DNA of 64,000 nt, from contig NC_088331.1 in NCBI RefSeq assembly GCF_036884655.1, positions 11,966,001-12,030,000 on the forward strand. Reading direction: 5' to 3'. Under the pieces are notes generated by a model, which saw only the letters and a program-made list of their open reading frames with translations, was not told the DNA's origin and did no database searches. The stretch comes from Musa acuminata AAA Group (lineage: Eukaryota > Streptophyta > Magnoliopsida > Zingiberales > Musaceae). Shown piece after piece: positions 23,246 to 36,771 of this stretch; position 1 is the stretch's first letter; the number at the start of each line of letters is the position of its first letter. Position numbers and translations under genes: made by a program.

Positions 23246-24415
23246 CTTGTGTCTAAAATAATTTTTATATTTTAAAAAATATAATATATAAAACATCACC
23301 TCTAAATTAACTAACGTTAAAATCTATCGTAATAGATCATTAATATAATGATATATGTAATTTAAGTTTAAAAAAAATTTAAGATATATTTTAGCTCTTG
23401 TGGTTTTAGTCATAGACCACTTAAGTCATTATTATTTACTCATGTCTAAAATAACTCATATATTTTTAAAAATATTACATATAAATCCCTCCTTTCAAAT
23501 TTGAGTTAATAGACATTAAAATATACTTATATAACATGTTAACTCATAATAAATTATTCATATAATAACATAGATAATTTAAATTTAAAAAATAGTTAAG
23601 GTCTATCTTATCAAGGAAGAGGAAGCAATGAAGATTATAGTGATAAAGATAAGAGAGATCGAAGGTGGAGATGAGAGAGAGTTGAACCACCACATTATAG
23701 GCCTGACGGGTGAGGGAGGCAAGAGAGGACGAAGTGGGAGGCTATGGGGATAAAAATACTCAAGAGGAGGAAGAGGGACTAAGAGACCACTGCGTACTTA
23801 GCATCGGACTAGTTGACGCACATCCACTTGAGGTAGGACTAGAAGCTCCTAAGCTCATCGTTAACATGAGAGAGACTACGTGTGTACGACACCCTACTAG
23901 GCAATAGCGACTCAATGTTGTAGTTGATGGTTGCTTCCATGATGACGCCTCCTCCTACCATTGATGATGGTCTCGGTTTCTTTTAAAAACTTAAATTACA
24001 TGTTGTTATATTAATGGTTTATTGTGAGTCAACATGCCACATAAGTAGACTACAACTCAAACTTGATGAGAGAAGCTTATATGCTATATTTTTAAAAATA
24101 TAAGGATTATTTTAGATATTAATAAATCATAATGGCTTAAGTAGTCCATAACCAAAACTATTTGAGTTAAAATAGATTTTAATCCTTTTTTAAACTTAAA
24201 TTATATGTATCATTATATTAATAATTTATTATGAGTCAGTATTCCAGATAAGTAATTCTAATATTTGTTAACTCAAACTTAATAGGAGAAGCTTATATGT
24301 TATATTTTTGAAACTATAAAGATTATTTTAGACATAAAAAAATCATAAAGGTTTAAGTTGTCCATGACCATAAAAGTTAAAATGGACCTTAACCCTTATT
24401 AAAACAGTAGACTCA
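23215..24415. repeat. Large inverted repeat built of ~210-bp units
   Basis: Two diverged units read one way at 23215-23605 and two read the other way at 23985-24415. They share phrases such as CTTAAATTA(C/T)AT, TTTATTATGAGT and ATTATTTTAGACAT. The 380 bp in the middle is less AT-rich, purine-rich and non-coding. It resembles a foldback element; no terminal duplication was found. Confidence 0.65.
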
Positions 24416-24868
24416 TCAATTTTTATACATCAATTGGAATATTTGGTCACATAAATTCATGCAATAAAATTTTCATTTAAATACTTGATATTTTTATAAA
24501 AAATAATATAACCCAAAATTAAATCCTAACATAAAATTCACCTCAATGATGATGTCATGTCATGCTGTGTCTTTCGACATCATCACTCCTCCGTTAGCGC
24601 TCACCATATGAAATATTAGATAATTTTGATATTGCCTGCCCATTGCCTTATTGAGCATGAATCACTAAAATGTATAACCCAAATTAACGATAGATACATC
24701 CCTTAATTATTTATTAAAACATGCACTCTAATCCTTTATGGATTGGATCGAAAAAAATAATATCATAATCATCTTATATGGGATTAAATAATACATCATT
24801 TTGAAAATTTGATGGATGTAACATTGATAATTTCGATTTAAAAATTTGGGTCAATAATTGAGACTCGT

Positions 24869-25544
<676 letters not shown>

Positions 25545-27170
25545 TTACTGTTGTTGATCATCACCAGCTCTCCTCTTGATCTTCACCCTCAGGCCATTTT
25601 TCAGGTGAAGGATGATTGAAAGCTTTGGCTCGACCACATGACCTGGAAGCACTTGAACTTGGAAGTTGTAGACCATGGCAGCCACCACTGCCTTCATCTG
25701 AGTGAAGGCCACTTCCTTCCCCAGGCAGGTCCTGGGGCCCGAATTGAACGGCATGAACTTGTAAGATGGCTCGTGCCGCACCCGCCCCTTCTCCGAGATC
25801 CATCTCTCGGGCCGGAACTCCAAGCAGTCCTTTCCCCATATCCCTTCCATCCTTCCCATCGAGTACAGGGAGACCAAGATCTTTGTGCCTGCTTCAACTC
25901 TGTGTCCACTCGGGAGGATTTCATGTCGCAGAGCTGCCTTGTGCTCGAAGGGAACGGGAGGGAACAGCCTGAGCGACTCGCAGAGGGCTGCATGCAGATA
26001 GACCAACTTGCTCAGCTCCTCGGTGTCGAATATGGTCATATCATTGGAACTCGATCTCTGTTTTCGCAAGGGTGTCGAACTCAATTCCTCGAGGATCTTG
26101 GACTCCACCACGGGATTTTTGCAGAGCAGCCAGAAGAACCATGTGAGCGCTGCACCAGTTGTGTCCCTCCCGGCAAGCATGAAGTTCATGGCGGTGTCAC
26201 GGACGAACTTGTCGAACTCGGTCGATCCTTGTCGATGGCTGTCTTGCTGCTCTTCATCGTCATCGTCGTTGATGTAAGACGATAGTAGATCGGCTTTTGC
26301 TTCGCCTCCAACGTCTTTTTTATTCCTGAGGCTTCTTAGTTTCTTCTTCTCCGCGATGCTTTCCGCTATATAACGGTCTATTACCTTCCATGACATCGCC
26401 AACTTCTTCTCGTCCCCGATCCTCAGCCATCTCGCCAACTTCCACCAGGCCGGCGGTACCGTATGCCGGAGCAACAAGGCGCCCATGGCGTCGTCCATGG
26501 CTCTGGCGAACGGGACTGTTGGCAACCCGATGGAGAGGCAACATGGATCGACGCCGAAAACCAAGTAGGAAGTGGCGTCGAAGGTCAACCTCATGAACAC
26601 ATCTTGCAAGTCCACCACCGCCCCTCGTCGCACGACATCGTCCACGAGTGGGATCAGTCCTTTCTCCACCTTGTTTCGAATAGAACTGGCAACGAAGGAC
26701 CGGAACCTGCGGCCGTTCATGAGGCCGTGGGCCTTCATTCTCTGCTTCTTCCACGACTCGCCGTCGGAGTTGAAGATGCCATCGCCGAGGATATCGAAGA
26801 TCTCCGAAAACTCCCCTCCCTTTGGGTAATTCGAGAAGTTCGCACTGAAGACGTGTTGCAGATTGGCGGGGTCGCAAGTGAACAGGTAGTCCATGCCCAA
26901 GAACCACGGGCCGCGGAAGAAAAAGTTGCACCCGACCACCCTAAGGAGGTCGGTGCACCAATCATGGAGGTGGTCGAGGTTCAGCAGAAGCCCCGGGAGC
27001 ATCCCGGCGAGCGGCCAGTCCACCGGGAAGCTCGACCTCCTAAAGACCCGGCCGAAGTAGCAGAAGAAGACGAAGCAGAAGATAGAGAGGAGGACCTCAG
27101 GGTACGATCGCAAGAAGACCTTGGCAGCCGCGAAGCAACTACCGGCCATGGCTGCTGTCGGAGAAGACAT
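25545..27170 (-). CDS. Cytochrome P450, CYP96-like (CYP86 clan)
   Basis: Single-exon gene, 541 residues, normal length for the family. Members of this clan hydroxylate fatty acids and alkanes at the ER; the Arabidopsis CYP96 enzyme MAH1 makes secondary alcohols and ketones of cuticular wax. Seen in the protein: an N-terminal membrane anchor (about residues 24-40), the basic/proline hinge ([10 protein letters not shown]), the I-helix motif AGRDTT (333-338), ExxR as ESLR (398-401), PERW (454-457) and the heme loop [10 protein letters not shown] (475-484) with Cys482. All key residues are present, so the gene is probably functional. A second in-frame Met at residue 8 is an alternative start. The 5' end and upstream region are duplicated at 11.1-13.3 kb. 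CYP96 versus CYP86/94 is from overall look and the lack of introns; substrate is unknown. Confidence 0.9.
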   Translation of the reverse strand: MSSPTAAMAGSCFAAAKVFLRSYPEVLLSIFCFVFFCYFGRVFRRSSFPVDWPLAGMLPGLLLNLDHLHDWCTDLLRVVGCNFFFRGPWFLGMDYLFTCDPANLQHVFSANFSNYPKGGEFSEIFDILGDGIFNSDGESWKKQRMKAHGLMNGRRFRSFVASSIRNKVEKGLIPLVDDVVRRGAVVDLQDVFMRLTFDATSYLVFGVDPCCLSIGLPTVPFARAMDDAMGALLLRHTVPPAWWKLARWLRIGDEKKLAMSWKVIDRYIAESIAEKKKLRSLRNKKDVGGEAKADLLSSYINDDDDEEQQDSHRQGSTEFDKFVRDTAMNFMLAGRDTTGAALTWFFWLLCKNPVVESKILEELSSTPLRKQRSSSNDMTIFDTEELSKLVYLHAALCESLRLFPPVPFEHKAALRHEILPSGHRVEAGTKILVSLYSMGRMEGIWGKDCLEFRPERWISEKGRVRHEPSYKFMPFNSGPRTCLGKEVAFTQMKAVVAAMVYNFQVQVLPGHVVEPKLSIILHLKNGLRVKIKRRAGDDQQQ

Positions 27171-28600
27171 GCTATCTGTTTACAGAAGGATTGCAGCGAG
27201 AGAAACTTGGACCGAAGCGAGAGAGGAAATGCCGTATCTCGACAGGTTTGTATGGCTATCGGTGCTGCTGCCACATCAACCGTCCTAAATAGTAGAAATC
27301 TGCGAAGTCGATGAGTGCGAAGGGATAGCCACGGAAAACGACATACCGACAGACACGTCAAGTCTACCAGCGTCGCGGTCTTTCCGACGCTGACTGCAGC
27401 CACTCCACCGCTACGTGTTCCGATTCAACTTACGACCCGATCCACGCCAAGAGGAGGCACAGGGTCAGCCACGTCGTGCGTTAGCAAGAGACGCGTATAA
27501 TTCTATTATGACATGAGCTCACAGGAAATACCATGCCCACCATGCATTCATTGTCATGTGCAGGTCGACAAAGGATCGCAATGCATCTGTCAATTAGACA
27601 ACTGTCTTGTTCAAGATGAGGCATGTAGATTTTGGTTGCATCTTCTTGCGCTGAGAAGGTTCTTTGCATCGAACCAGAAATAGTGAAACGAAGACACGCA
27701 GGAGTCGTGCCATAGAGTTTAATTCAAGTGTGATTGCTACGCACACCCAAGTGATATTGTGGTCGTTGCGTGATTTCCAATGCTATAATTAAATCTTAAT
27801 GTCCGCCCAACCAGTAGGTGATAATTAAATCTTTACTCCAAATCGACGGTAGCTAATGCAGAATGTTGACTGAGTGCAGCATAGTAGCCTCATCTGTAAG
27901 ATTACTGATGACGATGGGAGGAGAGGACCACTCAATTATTCTTGATACGTGATTAAATTATAAACATGACAATTAGGTAAGAGACATTAATGCGTGTTTT
28001 TGGCTCTTCTGCAAACTCCAAGGGTCGTGAGTCCTGCAAAGCTTGTTGACTCTCACCCTGTGCTTCAATTATCTTATGGGGGCTTATTCCACCGACGGAC
28101 TTCCATCTGAATCATCTTTATATCATCGGAATCACAACGCATGATTCTATCATAAGCTTAGTTGTCTGCCTTTTGTCATCTTCTCACCTTCATAAATGCG
28201 TCTTGTTTGCTTTCCGTGTTTGATGACCTTGAGAAGTTTTGAAATGTCGAATTTACCTCCCAAAAGTCGCATATATGCATCTCTACCTTGTGAATTTTTT
28301 GGTACCCTTTAAATTATACATATCTATTCATCATAATGTGACATCCACGTACTACTGTCATAATTACCGTAAAATTTACTTGTTATATGTATGATAAAAG
28401 AACACATCATTTTTAGGAGGTACCCTTTAAATACGTATGATATCCACATGATAATTATCATAAATCATACTTGTTATACGTAGGAAAAAAAGGACACCCT
28501 TTTTTCAGAAGCATAAATGCCAAAATCAAATAAGAATGTTCAAAACGAACTTTGAGCAAGACAGACTTGAAACACACATTGATTAAGCTTTAATTTTTTA
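27171..28600. other. Upstream region of the P450 gene
   Basis: Non-coding. 27171-28246 is the source of the duplicate at 11396-13322. I see no convincing TATA box; CTACTATTTAGGAC on the minus strand near 27290 is the closest. 28295-28505 holds two diverged direct copies of a GGTACCCTTTAAAT..GTTATA(T/C)GTA segment. Confidence 0.7.
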
Positions 28601-28910
28601 TCGAATGACATCCATCGTAATCATTTTTACCTATGAACACTTTTTTTCTTATTTGGACAGAAATACATTCACTCATTATACTAAATACATTAGGACCAAT
28701 GCAGAATTCATTTTGTTTTTTCTTGTTAAACCCATCAGAATCAAAATTTCTACGTCTCTAACCTATCTTTCGTCCTCCTCTTCATTTGCCTTCTTCTCCT
28801 CCTCCTCCTTCACCTCCACCTCTTTCTCCTCCGCCATTTCTTCCTCTCATCCACCTCCACCACCACTTTCTCCTCCTCCGACTTAGCCTTTTGACTCTCC
28901 TTCTCATACC
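28601..28910. other. CT-rich tract flanking the old copia element
   Basis: No gene. The stretch from about 28765 is (CTC)n-like. A similar CT-rich tract resumes at 52885-52945, on the far side of the copia element, so the element appears to have landed inside one such tract. Confidence 0.6.
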
Positions 28911-29217
28911 TGTTGGCTTCATAAAGAACTTTAGGAACAAAAGAGAGATGAAAGTAGAAGGAACGAATAGTATTTTAAATTTATATTACCTTAGATGAGT
29001 CCAAGAGCATATATTTATAGTAGCCAAAAAGATAAAATATAAATTTTTTAAGTAAAAAAAAATCACCAACATAGCCTAATAACCCAACTCATGTGCTCGG
29101 AGCCTAACAAACCTCCTCATCCTCATCCATGCACTAACATAACTCATCTATTTATTTTAATTTAAATCCTTATCTTTTGTTGCATGTAATTCTAATTTTT
29201 GAATTAATTTTATCACA
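28911..29217 (-). mobile_element. 3' LTR of the old copia element split across 28.9-52.9 kb
   Basis: On the minus strand it starts TGTGATAAAATTAATTC after a TTAAAGGGG purine tract and ends ..GAAGCCAACA. It resembles 52585-52884, read the same way (TATTTATA, CCTAACAACCCAACTCAT, CTCATCCTCATCCATGCA, TTTTGTTGCAT). The pair brackets the pol and gag pieces described below. Confidence 0.8.
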
Positions 29218-30087
29218 CCCCTTTAATTAAAAATAGTTATAATTTGATGTTGTCTTTGAAAAAAAAAAAAGAATTTCTTACGCCAAGGCTTTCGTAAAGA
29301 TGTTGATAAGCCAATCTTCAATACTACAATAGTCCATTTGAATTTCTCCTTTGTCCATTAATTCATAAATGAATTGATGTCAAATTTCGATGTGTTGAGT
29401 GCACCTATGGGAAACAAGATTCTTTATCATTGTAACAGTAGACTTATTCTCATAGTAGATTTGAGTTGATCCATCTTACTTTTCTTATATATCTACTAGA
29501 ATAATTCGAAGTCGCAACATACTTTGCCTCATAAATTAAGAGAGAAATAATTTTGCTTTTTAGTTGTCCATAAAATTACCACTGAGCCAAGACAAAGCAC
29601 AAATCCTGAAGTGTTTATTTTTTTATCATTTTGCATAACTAACCCAATCATTATTAGTATGGGAATATAACTTAAAATCTTTTACCTACTCGAATGTCAT
29701 AATTAAGAGTTCTATTGATGTATTTGAGAACTATTTTAGCTGCTTCGTAGTGATACTTGCTAGAGTTGTATATGAACTTGGATAACAAGATAAATTATCT
29801 CTCTAATTAAATGTTTGTACTACTAATATATTTTTTCAACTTCATTATTTAATATAAATTTATCATTTGTATTCATTAGAGCCGTTACTAGCTTACAAGT
29901 TGTCATATAAAACCTTTTTAACAAACTTTAGCATTTTTTTTTGTCACAAAAAGAAAATCTATTTGCATCTTCAAAAATTTTCATTCCTAAGAAGTAATAT
30001 AAAAGCCCCAATCAAGCATTTTAAATTCTCACATCATATTTTTCTCAAATTCAATAAGTATATTCATTTTGTTTTTAGTATAAATCA
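29218..30087 (-). pseudogene. Old copia pol, RNase H and RT end
   Basis: In broken frames the minus strand gives the RNase H tail (TQHIEI.HQFIYELMDKGEIQMDYC, INIFTKALA) at 29275-29430. Further up is the RT-connection motif (KMQIDFLF.QKK and NTNDK) at 29850-30010. Stops and frameshifts throughout. It is continued at 35737 beyond the solo LTR. Confidence 0.8.
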
Positions 30088-33000
30088 TGTTAGGATCAAG
30101 AGCACTAAGAGGGGGGGGGGTGAATTAGTGCAGCGGAAATCTTTCACGATAAAAAATAATGTTCGAACGATAAAAATAATTTAGGTATGAAAGCCGATTC
30201 TAATATTACTTTAACTTAAGATCAAGCGAGATGACGTTAAAGTAAATCTATGAAGGCAGTTTGCAGTTATGATGAAAATCAGAATATAAGCGCAAACTGA
30301 AATACGACGTTCGTACGATAAAAGCGATTTCGTCTAAACGTCGATTCGGAAAGCACTGAACTTTGAAACACGTTCGTAAAAGCACAGAATGCAGTAAGCT
30401 ATTGAGGAGGTTTGCAGTAAAGATAAGATGCTCAAAGTACATGCAAACCGAGATTTAGAGTGGTTCGGTCAATCTTGACCTACTCCACTTTTGGCTTCCT
30501 CCACCGACGAGGTCACCAACGTCAACTAGAGGCCTTCCTTCAATAGGCGAAGGCCAACCACCCTTTTACAGTTTCACTCCTTTTGACGGGCTTAGGAGAC
30601 AACCCTTACAGAATTTCCTTTTCTCTCTTAACATATTAGAACTTGGAAGAAAAGAGGAAGAACTTTCAACTCATACAACACTTTTGAGCTCTAAAAATCA
30701 CAAAGTAAAATCAGAATTTTGGTGGTTTCTGGGTGCCCTTTCAGTGCTGAAAGGGTGGGGTATTTATAGGCCCCAACCCAGTTTGAATTTGGAGCTCAAA
30801 ACTGTCAATTCCCGAAATTTCGGGATCTGGCGGTTGCACCGCCTAGCAAAACTCGAAGACTGAGCCTCTGGGCGGTGCCACCTCCTGTCAGGGGCGGTTG
30901 CACCTCCTGCCAGAGCTCAAAGACCGAGCTCAAGCGGTGCCACCGCCTGACTGAGGTGGTTGCACCGCTCAGCCAGAGCTCGGAGACCGAGCCCAGGCGA
31001 TGCCACCTCTGTCAGGGGCGGTTGCACCTCCTGCCAGAACTCGAAGACTGAGCTAAGGCGGTTGAACCGCCTGGCAGAAATCAGGGTCCGAATGGATTGA
31101 TCCATTCGGCCCAATTTGGGTTTCTCAAGGGCCCAATTGCCCCAAGATTAAGTTAATGGGATCACCTTCCATTTCCAACTTAATCATTGTGCTAACTATG
31201 ATATTTCCTAAGATATTTACTGCAACTTACTCCGGTGCGTCAATCGCTTCTTCCGACGAGCTTCCGGCGAACTTTCGTCGATCATCTGATGAACCCTCGG
31301 TGATGCTACTGCGGACTTCCGGCAAACTCTTGGACTTGCGACGATCCACTTGGCGAGTTCCGACGAGTTTCTTTGGCAAGCTCATGGGTGAATTAGTGCA
31401 GCGGAAATCTTTCACGATAAAAAATAATGTTCGAACGATAAAAACAATTTCGGTATGAAAGCCGATTCTAATATTACTTTAACTTAAGATCAAGCGAGAT
31501 GACGTTAAAGTAAATCTATGAAGGCAGTTTGCAGTTATGATGAAAATCAGAATATAAGCGCAAACTGAAATACGACGTTCGTACGATAAAAGCGATTTCG
31601 TCTAAACGTCGATTCGGAAAGCATTGAACTTTGAAACACGTTCGTAAAAGCACAGAATGCAGTAAGCTATTGAGGAGGTTTGCAGTAAAGATAAGATGCT
31701 CAAAGTACACGCAAACCGAGATTTAGAGTGGTTCGGTCAATCTTGACCTACTCCACTTTTGGCTTCCTCCACCGACGAGGTCACCAACGTCAACTAGAGG
31801 CCTTCCTTCAATAGGCGAAAGCCAACCACCCTTTTACAGTTTCACTCCTTTTGACGGGCTTAGGAGACAACCCTTACAGAATTTCCTTTCCTCTCTTAAC
31901 AGATTAGAACTTGGAAGAAAAGAGGAAGAACTTTCAACTCATACAACACTTTTGAGCTCTAAAAATCACAAAGTAAAATCAGAATTTTGGTGGTTTCTGG
32001 GTGCCCTTTCAGTGCTGAAAGGGTGGGGTATTTATAGGCCCCAACCCAGTTTGAATTTGGAGCTCAAAACTGTCAATTCCCGAAATTCCGGGATCTAGCG
32101 GTTGCACCGCCTAGCAAAACTCGAAGACTGAGCCTTTGGGCGGTGCCACCTCCTGTCAGGGGCGGTTGCACCTCCTGCCAGAGCTCAAAGACCGAGCTCA
32201 AGTGGTGCCACCGCCTGACTGAGGTGGTTACACCGCTCAGCCAAAGCTCGGAGACCGAGCCCAGGCGGTGCCACCTCTGTCAGGGGCGGTTGCACCTCCT
32301 GCCAGAACTCGAAGACTGAGCTAAGGCGGTTGAACCGCCTAGCAGAAATCAGGGTCCGAATGGATTGATCCATTCGGCCCAATTTGGGTTTTTCAGGGGC
32401 CCAATTGCCCCAAGATTAAGTTAATGGGATCACCTCCCATTTCCAACTTAATCATTGTGCTAACTACAATATTTCCTAAGATATTTACTGCAACTTGCTC
32501 CGGTGCGTCAATCGCTTCTTCCGACGAGCTTCCGGTGAACTTTCGTCGATCATCTGATGAACCCTCGGTGATGCTCCTGCGGACTTCCGGCAAACTCTTG
32601 GACTTGCGACGATCCACTTGGCAAGTTCCGACAAGCTTCTTTGGCAAGCTCATGGGTGAATTAGTGCAGCGGAAATCTTTCATGATAAAAAATAATGTTC
32701 GAACGATAAAAACAATTTCGGTATGAAAGCCGATTCTAATATTACTTTAACTTAAGATCAAGCGAGATGACGTTAAAGTAAATCTATGAAGGCAGTTTGC
32801 AGTTATGATGAAAATCAGAATATAAGCGCAAACTGAAATACGACGTTCGTACGATAAAAGCGATTTCGTCTAAACGTCGATTCGGAAAGCACTGAACTTT
32901 GAAACACGTTCGTAAAAGCACAGAATGCAGTAAGCTATTGAGGAGGTTTGCAGTAAAGATAAGATGCTCAAAGTACATGCAAACCGAGATTTAGAGTGGT

Positions 33001-35731
33001 TCGGTCAATCTTGACCTACTCCACTTTTGGCTTCCTCCACCGACGAGGTCACCAACGTCAACTAGAGGCCTTCCTTCAATAGGCGAAGGCCAACCACCCT
33101 TTTACAGTTTCACTCCTTTTGACGGGCTTAGGAGACAACCCTTACAGAATTTCCTTTTCTCTCTTAACATATTAGAACTTGGAAGAAAAGAGGAAGAACT
33201 TTCAACTCATACAACACTTTTGAGCTCTAAAAATCACAAAGTAAAATCAGAATTTTGGTGGTTTCTGGGTGCCCTTTCAGTGCTGAAAGGGTGGGGTATT
33301 TATAGGCCCCAACCCAGTTTGAATTTGGAGCTCAAAACTGTCAATTCCCGAAATTTCGGGATCTGGCGGTTGCACCGCCTAGCAAAACTCGAAGACTGAG
33401 CCTCTGGGCGGTGCCACCTCCTGTCAGGGGCGGTTGCACCTCCTGCCAGAGCTCAAAGACCGAGCTCAAGCGGTGCCACCGCCTGACTGAGGTGGTTGCA
33501 CCGCTCAGCCAGAGCTCGGAGACCGAGCCCAGGCGATGCCACCTCTGTCAGGGGCGGTTGCACCTCCTGCCAGAACTCGAAGACTGAGCTAAGGCGGTTG
33601 AACCGCCTGGCAGAAATCAGGGTCCGAATGGATTGATCCATTCGGCCCAATTTGGGTTTTTCAAGGGCCCAATTGCCCCAAGATTAAGTTAATGGGATCA
33701 CCTTCCATTTCCAACTTAATCATTGTGCTAACTATGATATTTCCTAAGATATTTACTGCAACTTCCTCCGGTGCGTCAATCGCTTCTTCCGACGAGCTTC
33801 CGGCGAACTTTCGTCGATCATCTGATGAACCCTCGGTGATGCTATTGCGGACTTCCGGCAAACTCTTGGACTTGCGACGATCCACTTGGCGAGTTCCGAC
33901 GAGCTTCTTTGGCAAGCTCATGGGTGAATTAGTGCAGCGGAAATCTTTCACGATAAAAAATAATGTTCGAACGATAAAAACAATTTCGGTATGAAATCCG
34001 ATTCTAATATTACTTTAACTTAAGATCAAGCGAGATGACGTTAAAGTAAATCTATGAAGGCAGTTTGCAGTTATGATGAAAATCAGAATATAAGCGCAAA
34101 CTGAAATACGACGTTCGTACGATAAAAGCGATTTCGTCTAAACGTCGATTCGGAAAGCACTGAACTTTGAAACACGTTCGTAAAAGCACAGAATGCAGTA
34201 AGCTATTGAGGAGGTTTGCAGTAAAGATAAGATGCTCAAAGTACACGCAAACCGAGATTTAGAGTGGTTCGGTCAATCTTGACCTACTCCACTTTTGGCT
34301 TCCTCCACCGACGAGGTCACCAACGTCAACTAGAGGCCTTCCTTCAATAGGCGAAGGCCAACTACCCTTTTACAGTTTCACTCCTTTTGACGGGCTTAGG
34401 AGACAACCCTTAAAGAATTTCCTTTCCTCTCTTAACAGATTAGAACTTGGAAGAAAAGAGGAAGAACTTTCAACTCATACAACACTTTTGAGCTCTAAAA
34501 ATCACAAAGTAAAATCAAAATTTTGGTGGTTTCTGGGTGCCCTTTCAGTGCTGAAAGGGTGGGGTATTTATAGGCCCCAACCCAGTTTGAATTTGGAGCT
34601 CAAAATTGTCAATTCCCGAAATTCCGGGATCTGGCGGTTGCACCGCCTAGCAAAACTCGAAGACTGAGCCTCTGGGCGGTGCCACCTCCTGTCAGGGGCG
34701 GTTGCACCTCCTGCTAGAGCTCAAAGACCGAGCTCAAGCGGTGCCACCGCCTGACTGAGGTGGTTGCACCGCTCAGCCAAAGCTCGGAGACCAAGCCCAG
34801 GCGGTGCCACCTCTGTCAGGGGCGGTTGCACCTCCTGCCAGAACTCGAAGACTGAGCTAAGGCGGTTGAACCGCCTGGCAAAAATCAGGGTCCGAATGGA
34901 TTGATCCATTCGGCCCAATTTGGGTTTTTCAGGGGCCCAATTGCCCCAAGATTAAGTTAATGGGATCACCTCCCATTTTCAACTTAATCATTGTGCTAAC
35001 TACGATATTTCCTAAGATATTTACTGCAACTTGCTCCGGTGCGTCAATCGCTTCTTCCGACGAGCTTCCGGCGAACTTTCGTCGATCATCTGATGAACCC
35101 TCGGTGATGCTCCTGCGGACTTCCGGCAAACTCTTGGACTTGCGACGATCCACTTGGCGAGTTCCGACGAGCTTCTTTGGCAAGCTCATGGACTTCTCGG
35201 ATTTATTCCCGCAGAACCTCCGACAACTATCTGAACTTCCGTCGAACTCTCGAACACCCAACGTGATCATTGTCTTGACTCCGGCGCAACTCCTGCTGCA
35301 TATCTTACTTTCATCGTAGTTAATCCTGCACACTTAAAACAAAACTTCGATTGAGATAATTAATCCTAAGCAATTAACCAAGTTGTCCAACATGTCATTG
35401 GTCCTTCGACGCTTCGTCCGATTCTTCGGCGTATCATCCTCTCCTGCAGCCTATTGCCCAATCGGCCAGTTGACTCCGCAACTCCGATATCCTTGGCACA
35501 ATACCCACTCTTCTTGGCCCGATGCCCGAGTCCACGGCCCGAAGCCTTCTGTCGATACGTCGACCGATCCACCGGCCCGACGTCCAATCTTCTGACATGT
35601 TCCTCCGGCACAACATGATTTTCCTGCTTTAATTGTCTCATCCTAATCGAAGCATCCTGCGTCACTCAAAACGCAGATTAAATCATAAACATATATCAAG
35701 TAGTTTCCGTATCAAAATACGAGATTCAACA
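30088..35731 (-). mobile_element. Solo SIRE-type LTR, 5.6 kb, with four internal 1268-bp tandem units
   Basis: The ends are those of the family: on the minus strand TGTTGAATCTCG at 35731 and GATCCTAACA at 30088. A perfect 5-bp duplication AATCA flanks it (30083-30087, 35732-35736), so it is one integration event with no internal region left. Units start at 30121, 31389, 32657 and 33925, each with the palindrome zone and a TATA-like ATTTATAGGCCCC stretch. The junction phrase CTCATGGGTGAATTAG joins unit end to unit start; after unit 4 the ordinary LTR continues (CTCATGGACTTCTCGG) to 35731. Without the extra units the LTR would be about 1.8 kb. Confidence 0.93.
30121..35191. repeat. 1268-bp tandem array, four copies, ABAB pattern
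   Basis: Spacing is exactly 1268 bp between the first units. Copies 1 and 3 share variants against copies 2 and 4 at many places: CATGCAAACC/CACGCAAACC, TCTTAACATATTAG/TCTTAACAGATTAG, AAATTTCGGG/AAATTCCGGG, GGCGATGCC/GGCGGTGCC, CACCTTCC/CACCTCCC. This indicates that a two-unit block was duplicated as a whole. Confidence 0.93.
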
Positions 35732-35736
35732 AATCA

Positions 35737-36061
35737 TATCATCCATATATAAACATACAATAATAATTTTCATACCTTAAACTTTTATATGTAAGGTTGG
35801 CTTACTTGAACTTTTTTAAAAATTATATTGAATTAATATTTTCTCCATTTTGTACACTTTATTTTTTTATCAGATAATTTTAAATCCTTTACGCTTTGTG
35901 ATATAAATCTCCACTTACAACTTTGAACGCTAATTTAACATCAAATTGATAAACTTATCATTTTTTTAAAGCTGCCAATGCTAACACAGTTCAAATTATA
36001 TCAATTCTAACAACAAAATAATTTTTTTTTGAAAAGTTATATGCTCAAATGGTATACTCAA
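35737..36061 (-). pseudogene. Old copia pol, RT active-site part
   Basis: The minus strand carries RT motifs (VYQFDVK..F near 35950, then the active-site loop YMDDM around 35740-35755), interrupted by stops. The solo LTR lies just after this loop. The upstream part of RT and the end of integrase are missing. Confidence 0.75.
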
Positions 36062-36408
36062 ATACTAATGATCATATCACACGGTCTATGATTATCCATC
36101 CACATCATGCGTATATATCTTTATATAAGACTATTAGATAAATAATAATAGTTAATTAAACTTTTTAATTAACTAATATTTTTTTGAAATTTGAGACTGG
36201 TAGGAAATTTTTTGAATTATGAAGGGTATTTAGGTAATTTGGATAGAAAGGATACACCTTAGAATTTTTAAAATTCTGAGGGACAAAACTATCATTTTCT
36301 CCTAAAAAGCCCTAATCCCCCAGTCTCCTTTGTTATGGCCATCGCCACCCTACTAACGATGGCCTCTATGGGCGAGTGTGCCCTTGCTCGCGAGCAATGG
36401 TCGCCTCT
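36062..36408 (-). mobile_element. Angela/Tork-like leader fragment
   Basis: Diverged copy of about 2580-2880: CACACGGTC(C/T)ATGAT, ACTA(C/T)TAGATAA, CTTTTTAATTAA, AAGGGTATTT and CCCTAATCCCC/CCCTAATGCCC, followed by a shortened GC-rich part. Same orientation as at 2.6 kb. It ends where SIRE-type LTR begins. Confidence 0.7.
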
Positions 36409-36771
36409 ATTGAATTTCAATTTTTGATGATGAAATCAATTGATAAAGTTTTGATCTAATATGCATTTGAGTAACGCAGGACTAACTTCGAGCATGGAAA
36501 GACAAATCAATTAAAGCAAGAGAATCAGACATGGGGCGAAAGTGAACATGTTAGAATATTGGATGTCGGGCCGGAGGATTGGTCGATGTGCTAGCATAAG
36601 GACTTCGTGCCATGAGTTTGAGCATCGGGCCGGAAGAATCAAATATTACGCCAAGATCGGATATTGTAGGAGTCAACATGTCGAAGGAACGAGCAATACA
36701 TTGAAGGAGAGAACATGTAGCGAAGGTTCGGACGAAGCACCGGATGAACTAATGGCATGTAGGACAACTTT
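36409..36771 (+). mobile_element. SIRE-type LTR fragment, plus orientation
   Basis: Begins (TAT)TGAATTTCAATTTTTGATG and follows the first ~360 bp of the family LTR (GTAACGCAGGACTA, GTCGGGCCGGAGGAT, GGACAACT). It runs head-on into an LTR fragment of the opposite orientation at about 36772. Confidence 0.75.

Noticed and set aside
25638..27314. Long plus-strand open frames over the P450 gene
   Set aside because: They are shadows of the minus-strand P450, which has all family motifs and a complete frame.
30248..34918. Repeated 60-134-codon open frames in the 1268-bp array
   Set aside because: They recur because the DNA unit recurs; they lie in LTR sequence and their translations (for example MYFEHLIFTANLLNS) match no protein I know.
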